A DNA stretch of 64,000 nt, taken from positions 6,552,947 through 6,616,946 of the forward strand of contig OU342811.1 of the NCBI GenBank assembly GCA_910591455.2, read 5' to 3'. The notes below the pieces were generated by a model, which saw only the letters and a program-made list of their open reading frames with translations, was not told the origin of the DNA and did no database searches. Origin of the DNA: Pholis gunnellus (lineage: Eukaryota > Chordata > Actinopteri > Perciformes > Pholidae). Position 1 is the first letter of the stretch. Every line of letters begins with the position of its first letter. Positions 59,093-64,000 of the stretch are shown here, piece by piece. The position numbers were made by a program, and so were the translations under genes.

Positions 59093-61626
59093 AAGAGATT
59101 GTGTATCACGTTGCCTAAATCCTTGATGCCGAGCGTTTGTGTTGCAGTGCATCCACCGTGATGTAAAGCCAGAGAACATCCTCCTCACCAAAACCGGAGT
59201 CATCAAGCTCTGCGACTTCGGCTTTGCCCGCATCCTGAGTAGGTCAATCCAGAGAGCCAGTGCATTTAGTGTTAATCTCTAATGATTTATTCAACAAGGG
59301 ACCTGAACGGGCTCCTGCCGATGGCCTCCTCACTTTCAATGTTATAATGAAGGCATTGCACAGGCCAGTTAGCGTGTCTCTGTTTACCCGTCCTGCCTTG
59401 GGTTTCGGGTGTTATGTTTCCATACATTCATTTGTAGTCATTGTAATCCCTTCCTCTACAACGCTCGTGTTATTTGGTGTTCATTATGTAACGTCTAAGT
59501 GCATGTGCATGTCCCTACAAGTTACCTCCGTCTGCATACTCAGCAGGACCAGAAGATGACTACACGGACTACGTGGCGACCCGCTGGTACCGGGCCCCTG
59601 AGCTGCTGGTGGGGGATACTCAGTACGGGCCCCCCGTGGACGTTTGGGCCCTGGGCTGTGTCTTCGCCGAGCTGCTCCACGGGAATCCACTGTGGCCCGG
59701 GAAGTCCGACGTCGACCAGCTCTACCTCATCCGAAAAACTCTAGGTACACCGAGGGGCCACAGTGTACCGATCGCATACGACGTTGCTCTCTTAAAAGGG
59801 TCTCTTTGGTCCTTTTCAACCTGGATTTATGGACTGAGATATTTTTCCCATGTTTTTGCGTCAAAGGGACTAACGGGGACAGAGATTTGTCCAGTATCGA
59901 AGGAGAACGCTGCAGCCGCTAAACAGGCTGCGATGTAATCGCTCAGGACAACTCCTCACCGTCAATGTAGTCAGTAAAAGTGCTCGTTTTTGCCACCGAC
60001 AAGCTCAGATTATTATTAGAAGTGTCTTACAACATTATGGAAAGAACCCTACAGAGAAATAAAACCGTTTTTTTGGGGCTTTCTCTTGATATAGCTCGTT
60101 GGTTAATCTGCATCTGTGTCGTTCCGAAATCTGGCGTTGCTTCCACATGGTGGAAATCAACTAATTCAGCCACGACATTGAAAATCTGCTAGATAACACT
60201 AAGCTACGCTTTCTGTGCTTAAACGCAACAAAATCCGACAACACCGACCCTCCTCTTTCCGACTCTCACTCACATTTGCCACCGTTTTTTCACATGACGC
60301 AATAACAAACGGACCGGATCAAGCAAAAGGTAAAGAGAAAGAAATGTATTCTTCCTTGACGGTGAGGAGTGGCCCCGAGCAATTACATTGCAGCCTGTTT
60401 AGCAGCTGCAGGCTGCAGCGTTTAATACCAGACCAGTCCCCATTACTCATTTACAAAAACAAAAACATGGAAAATAGGGTCCAGCTCCCACAATCGGCAG
60501 ATGGATTTAAGAGTAGTTTTTTAAATCATAAAATACCATATCTTCTTCCAATGTGCTTTACAGAAAATATATGAATAGAATTTAAATAAAGGAATATGTA
60601 ATTAAAGACTAAAACCAGCAGGGATAAATCAAATTTATGCTTGAACTGAAAGGAAACTACTTTCTTCTACCACACACACACTCACACTGATTTGAATGAT
60701 CTCCTCTCTGACCTCAGGTGACCTGATCCCTCGTCACCAGCAGGTGTTCCGCTCCAACGTGTTCTTCAGTGGAGTCAGTATTCCTGAACCCGACACGACG
60801 GTACGAATCCGGCTGCCACATGTTCTCAACAGAGAGGCGATGAAGTGTGGTTGATGTTCTTACTTCACATTTATTTTTTGCTCTCAGGAGCCCTTGGAAA
60901 AGCGCTTCCATGGCGTGTCTCCTCACGCCCTCCATGTTATGAAGGTATGTTAGGTTTTATGAGTGACAGAGCCTGGCTTATACACCGGCACAGCCGATGA
61001 CTCCGTGTAAATCTATGCGTCTTCCTGTGAGCAGTCATGCCTGGTGATGGACCCCGCGCTCCGGCTGTCCTGTGAAGAGCTGCTGGAGCTGCCGTACTTC
61101 CAGGACGAAGCAGCCAACTGGGGCCGCGAGAGTGAGCGCCCGGGACGACGACACGACAAGGGCTCCCGACGCAGGCAGCCGGGGGTAAGCACCAAAGACG
61201 AGGGAACTCCATGGTGGAAGAAACCGTCCCGTGACCCCCCCCCCCCCCCCCCCAAACGTACACGCTGTGCACGCTGCTACAGCCACACATGTCCCTGAGT
61301 TGGGCTGCAGCAGAGTGCCAGTCCTGCTCACTAACACTTCACTAAGTCACTCCAAACCCAAAATCTTTTCAACTTGCATGAATTCAAACTAACCTCCCTA
61401 TAACAGCCACCTCTGAAAGCAGTGAATCACATTAAACGACGGTTCCTCTTCCTATTTTTACCGCCAGGCATCCTGATAAAGCATCATCTCACCCAGTTTC
61501 TCTCCCTCTCTTCCCCTTTCCTCCCTCTAGGCTCAGTACCTTCCTCAGTTACCAAACAGCAACATCTCACCAGCACCGGATGTTAAGAAACAGGTGAAGC
61601 ATAAATATCACCTGCCCAACATTTAG
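56083..61626 (+). CDS. Cyclin-dependent kinase-like kinase, CDKL1/CDKL4 type
   Basis: Nine coding exons: 56083-56250, 56654-56775, 57785-57857, 59148-59238, 59544-59744, 60718-60800, 60888-60944, 61035-61184, 61531-61626; 1041 nt, 346 aa. It is a CDKL-family Ser/Thr kinase: GEGSYG glycine loop, K33, KKIALRE helix C with E51 (CDKL signature), HRDVKPEN (124-131), DFG (144-146), TDY activation motif (159-161), RWYRAPE, GPPVDVWALGCVFAEL, GKSDVDQLYLIRKTLG. The tail is basic, then ends with QYLPQLPNSNISPAPD and HLPNI. CDKL1-like traits: RDTGQIVAIKKF, QYLPQL. CDKL4-like traits: MEKYEKLAK start, KKFVESE, SIPEPD. I therefore leave the paralogue open. All catalytic residues are present. Family members act in cilia and signalling. 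The exon at 59544 has a tandem acceptor. Confidence 0.93.
57084..57640. repeat. TTAA-type MITE in CDKL intron 2
   Basis: Begins ttaaagtcacagtgtgtagg at 57,084 and contains gttgcagattgcaaccaact and agcaacatggcggtacaaga, landmarks of a widespread teleost MITE. The right end was not located precisely. Just to its left (56,955-57,080) is an 'agtactt'-family repeat. Confidence 0.55.
58530..58680. repeat. Dispersed fish repeat in CDKL intron 3
   Basis: tagaatttatttcgaacatg followed by an A-rich stretch and cctcattcgctcaaaaaa resembles a common teleost repeat with those ends. The class is not known to me. Confidence 0.35.
59027..59089. repeat. (CT)n microsatellite next to a splice acceptor
   Basis: About 31 CT units end 58 bp upstream of the exon carrying the HRD catalytic loop of the CDKL kinase. 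Confidence 0.95.
59750..60420. repeat. Foldback element in CDKL intron 5
   Basis: About 59,909-59,974 (gctaaacaggctgcgatgta, cactcctcaccgtcaa-like text) is the inverted counterpart of 60,355-60,420 (cttgacggtgaggagtggcc, ttacattgcagcctgtttag). The ~60-bp arms match at roughly 85% by eye. Sequence between and left of the arms (aaagggactaacggggacag) resembles a common fish repeat. Confidence 0.6.
61235..61253. repeat. C19 homopolymer
   Basis: A run of about 19 C begins 50 bp after the donor of CDKL coding exon 8 (61,184). Confidence 0.9.
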
Positions 61627-61817
61627 CAAAGCAGAGAGAGAGAGATGGACTTGTGCTATGTTTTTGAGCAATTATTTGAATAATATCCTTGGTGTGAAGG
61701 TGAAAAAAGTGTATTTTCACTTACATTTGACTTTCAGCTTTGTCATCGCTTAATATTCTTTACACAACAAACAATAGTTTACAGTTGCAATGAGGCAACA
61801 CACTTATAGTACCAAAA

Positions 61818-61823
61818 AATAAA
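61818..61823 (+). terminator. Polyadenylation signal, probably CDKL gene
   Basis: AATAAA about 190 bp after the kinase stop codon. Confidence 0.5.
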
Positions 61824-62840
61824 TACAGCAAGTGTCAGGTTTTCCTGTGTTTAAAAATGATATTAAACAGCTCGTGAAAGTCACAATTGTGCCGTCGTCA
61901 CTCGGACAAAAGAACTATTTGTTTTGTTTTGTTTGTGACGCAGTCAATGACAACAAATGATCAGGTTTATATCGGCTACAAATATGTACTACATGTTAGG
62001 ATTAACCCATTTAACAAGATGCTCAGTCAACACCAATTCACTTTATAATAATCTTTATTTCCTGATACATTTTATTAATACAAAATACAGAATGAATAAA
62101 AGCATTTGTTAGCTTACGGTTAAAGTACACATGTACATTTGTGTTTGAAAAAACATTAAAAAAGTACTGACTACATAATACAGTTCCACATATAATGCCG
62201 TGTACCGGATGTGTTAGTTCCTGGGTCTTATCAACATTTAATAAAACCTGCCATGATAGTTATCGGATCCCCCACTTATGACATGGACCATCCCACTGTT
62301 GCTCCGACACAAGACAGATACACTGGAACATGCATCAACACACCGACAGGCTGACGTCGCGGTCGCTCCCTGGATGACCGATGGAATGTGGACGAAACAG
62401 TCAGTATTTATTATTTATCAATTCGTAAACAAATTCTTTTAGCGTTTGTATAATGCGATTCATCATTTTTTTCCTGCAAAAGCAACCCCGCAAAAAGTGA
62501 GAAAACCTAAGAAAGAAAAGGCCCAAATCAACTCTTTAAATCAACACAAGAAGACGCTGTTTGGAAGATCTCAACATGTGTCAACACAGCGATAATTGTT
62601 GGAGAGGCTGTTAACTGTTGAACAAGTGCCCTCTTGTGGCAAAATGTGCCACATGTCAGAGGAACAGAGTGCAAAGTGGACTTTACTGCAGCAATGTGGT
62701 GCGAGTCGAGTGCATCTCTGAACACGACTCACATAACTCCAGTATGATGCTAGAGCTTGTTCCTCTTTGAAGGGTGCTATGACAGAACAACTACCCAATA
62801 AGCCAGTATTAACTCCAGTATCGAGGTATTAACAGGTAGT

Positions 62841-62872
<32 letters not shown>

Positions 62873-63336
62873 ACAATCTGCTAATTACTAATCTTTATTT
62901 GCACTGTGTATTCTGAAGTTGTCCAGCAAAAGAGAAACACCATTGTGACATAAAATCTTTGGTATACATTTAGTAAAAGCTTTAACCCTCGGTTGAATCT
63001 TGAGAAGATGACAAAGACGTTCAGAATTTTGGAATAATACTATGACGCTGCAATACAAACACTGAACATGTTGACAGAATATGTATAAACATGATGTGAG
63101 CAGGCAAGTATAGATTAGGTTAACTCGTTCAACAAGGCACCGTCTTACATGAGCCCAGGACATTCACATTACACAAATAATAATAATTCCTGTTTAGTTT
63201 TTTTTTGCTTTGGCACCACTGAAACCGCTCTGTGCAGTGGGAGGTCAATCTAAAGACCACTGAACTGAGCATTTAGCGGCTGGGTACATGGCAAAACCTC
63301 AGAGTTACCGGACAGAGAACTCATATCCAAATACCA
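61824..63336. other. Convergent intergenic region and CYP2 3' UTR
   Basis: Two minus-strand AATAAA signals (62,054-62,059 and 62,894-62,899) could end the P450 transcript, the nearer one giving a ~440-bp 3' UTR. A (TA)n tract lies at 62,841-62,869. No further exon is seen. Confidence 0.45.
62841..62869. repeat. (TA)n microsatellite
   Basis: Uninterrupted TA dinucleotides. Confidence 0.95.
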
Positions 63337-64000
63337 TTAGCGCCGGGGAGTCGCGATGACATCGTACCTGCGAGGCAGGTTGGCGAAGCTGCTGTACTCG
63401 GGGCTGAGATCCACGCTGTCGGGTCCTCCGGGGCAAGAGAAGGTGAAGCGCTGCAGGAGTGACGCCAGGAAGAGGAAGAGCTCCATGCGAGCCAGGGACT
63501 CTCCGACACAAGCCCTCTTTCCTGAGAAAGAAACCGGTGAGAATAAGAATACGAGATCAATGGAAGACGATGGTTTGTTCTCTCCCATCACATCAGAGCT
63601 CAGAAAGGTGCGGCCATATTTTCTGATTTGCTGAATAATTTACCTGCAGAGAATGGCAGGAAAGCAGGGTTTTGCTTAAAGTTGCCTTCCTGGTCCAGGA
63701 AGTGCTGCGGGTTGAAGGACCAAGGGGTCTCCCACTGTTTCTCCTCTTTCAGCACAGAGTGCAACAAGGGGATGATGATCGTAGCCTTTTGAGACGAGAC
63801 AGTCGTTTTAATATCATCTGGGAAAAAAACGTCGACAACACTTTATGTGACGACATCGGCGTACCTTGGGAATTGTGTAACCCCTGAACGAGATGTCCTG
63901 GAGGGCGTAGTGGGGGATGTTCATGGGGACGATATCCATGAGACGCTGGATTTCATGGAGGACTGCGTCCGTAAAGGGGAGGGACTTCTTGTCCACCATG
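63337..64000 (-). CDS. Cytochrome P450 family 2 protein, last three exons (partial)
   Basis: Exons: 64000 (cut by the window)-63865, 63785-63644 (142 nt, the canonical CYP2 exon 8 size) and 63521-63337. The first encodes LPFTDAVLHEIQRL with the K-helix ExxR. The next has IPLLHSVLKEEKQWETPWSF, FNPQHFLD and the start of the heme loop LPFSAG, which is completed across the splice as GKRACVGESLARMELF. The cysteine of RACVGE is the heme thiolate. The C-terminus ends LPRRYDVIATPRR. It is an ER membrane-anchored monooxygenase of xenobiotic or lipid substrates by family. CYP2Y is plausible because of linkage to tgfb1, but I cannot fix the subfamily. The visible part looks intact; the N-terminal two thirds lie outside. 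Confidence 0.93.

Noticed and set aside
59573..59938. Kinase frame extended past 59,744
   Set aside because: The open frame runs on into the intron, but a donor at 59,744/59,745 and perfect continuation at 60,718 show that the extra residues are not kinase sequence. An intron-retention product remains possible.

Overview
The window is vertebrate, almost certainly teleost fish, nuclear DNA. Genes are split into short exons with GT-AG introns. Long (CA)n, (CT)n and G-run microsatellites are frequent. The interspersed elements look fish-typical: hAT/BED, EnSpm/CACTA with SAMD3-like cargo, Penelope-like reverse transcriptase, an endonuclease-type LINE and TTAA-flanked MITEs. No prokaryotic, organellar or CRISPR features were seen, and no tRNA or rRNA gene was recognised.

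Region by region. (1) 1-13,100 is a graveyard of mobile elements and pseudogenes: a broken coiled-coil gene with a roughly 315-bp internal duplication, a LINE fragment, a Penelope-like RT fragment abutting a broken C-type-lectin receptor copy, at least three decayed hAT transposases, an EnSpm remnant and a G-rich minisatellite. (2) 13,736-25,754 carries two minus-strand genes in tandem: a THAP8-like zinc-finger gene (5 exons, 423 aa) and ppp5c (13 exons, 491 aa). (3) 25,755-42,690 is about 17 kb in which I recognise no exon. It is rich in microsatellites and dispersed repeats, and its right end includes the probable tgfb1a 3' UTR. (4) 42,691-50,291 is tgfb1a on the minus strand (6 coding exons, 386 aa, complete 112-residue mature ligand). 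(5) 50,292-55,480 has no recognised gene. (6) 56,083-61,626 is a CDKL1/CDKL4-type kinase on the plus strand (9 coding exons, 346 aa). (7) 63,337-64,000 holds the last three exons of a cytochrome P450 family 2 gene on the minus strand, running off the window.

The genes do not form a pathway or operon. Their linkage (ppp5c, thap8, tgfb1, CYP2) resembles human 19q13. A CDKL1/4-like gene here is unexpected, because I know of no human CDKL1/4 gene on 19q; it could be a third vertebrate paralogue kept in fish. Exon boundaries were read by eye from splice sites, reading-frame continuity and remembered family sequence. The summed exons of ppp5c, tgfb1a, thap8 and the kinase are each an exact multiple of three and end in one stop. 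I did not find a convincing wholly new biological system. The best leads are the CDKL paralogue, the lectin/RT chimera, the HCF-1-binding motif built across a THAP8 splice junction, and the rearranged tgfb1a exon structure.
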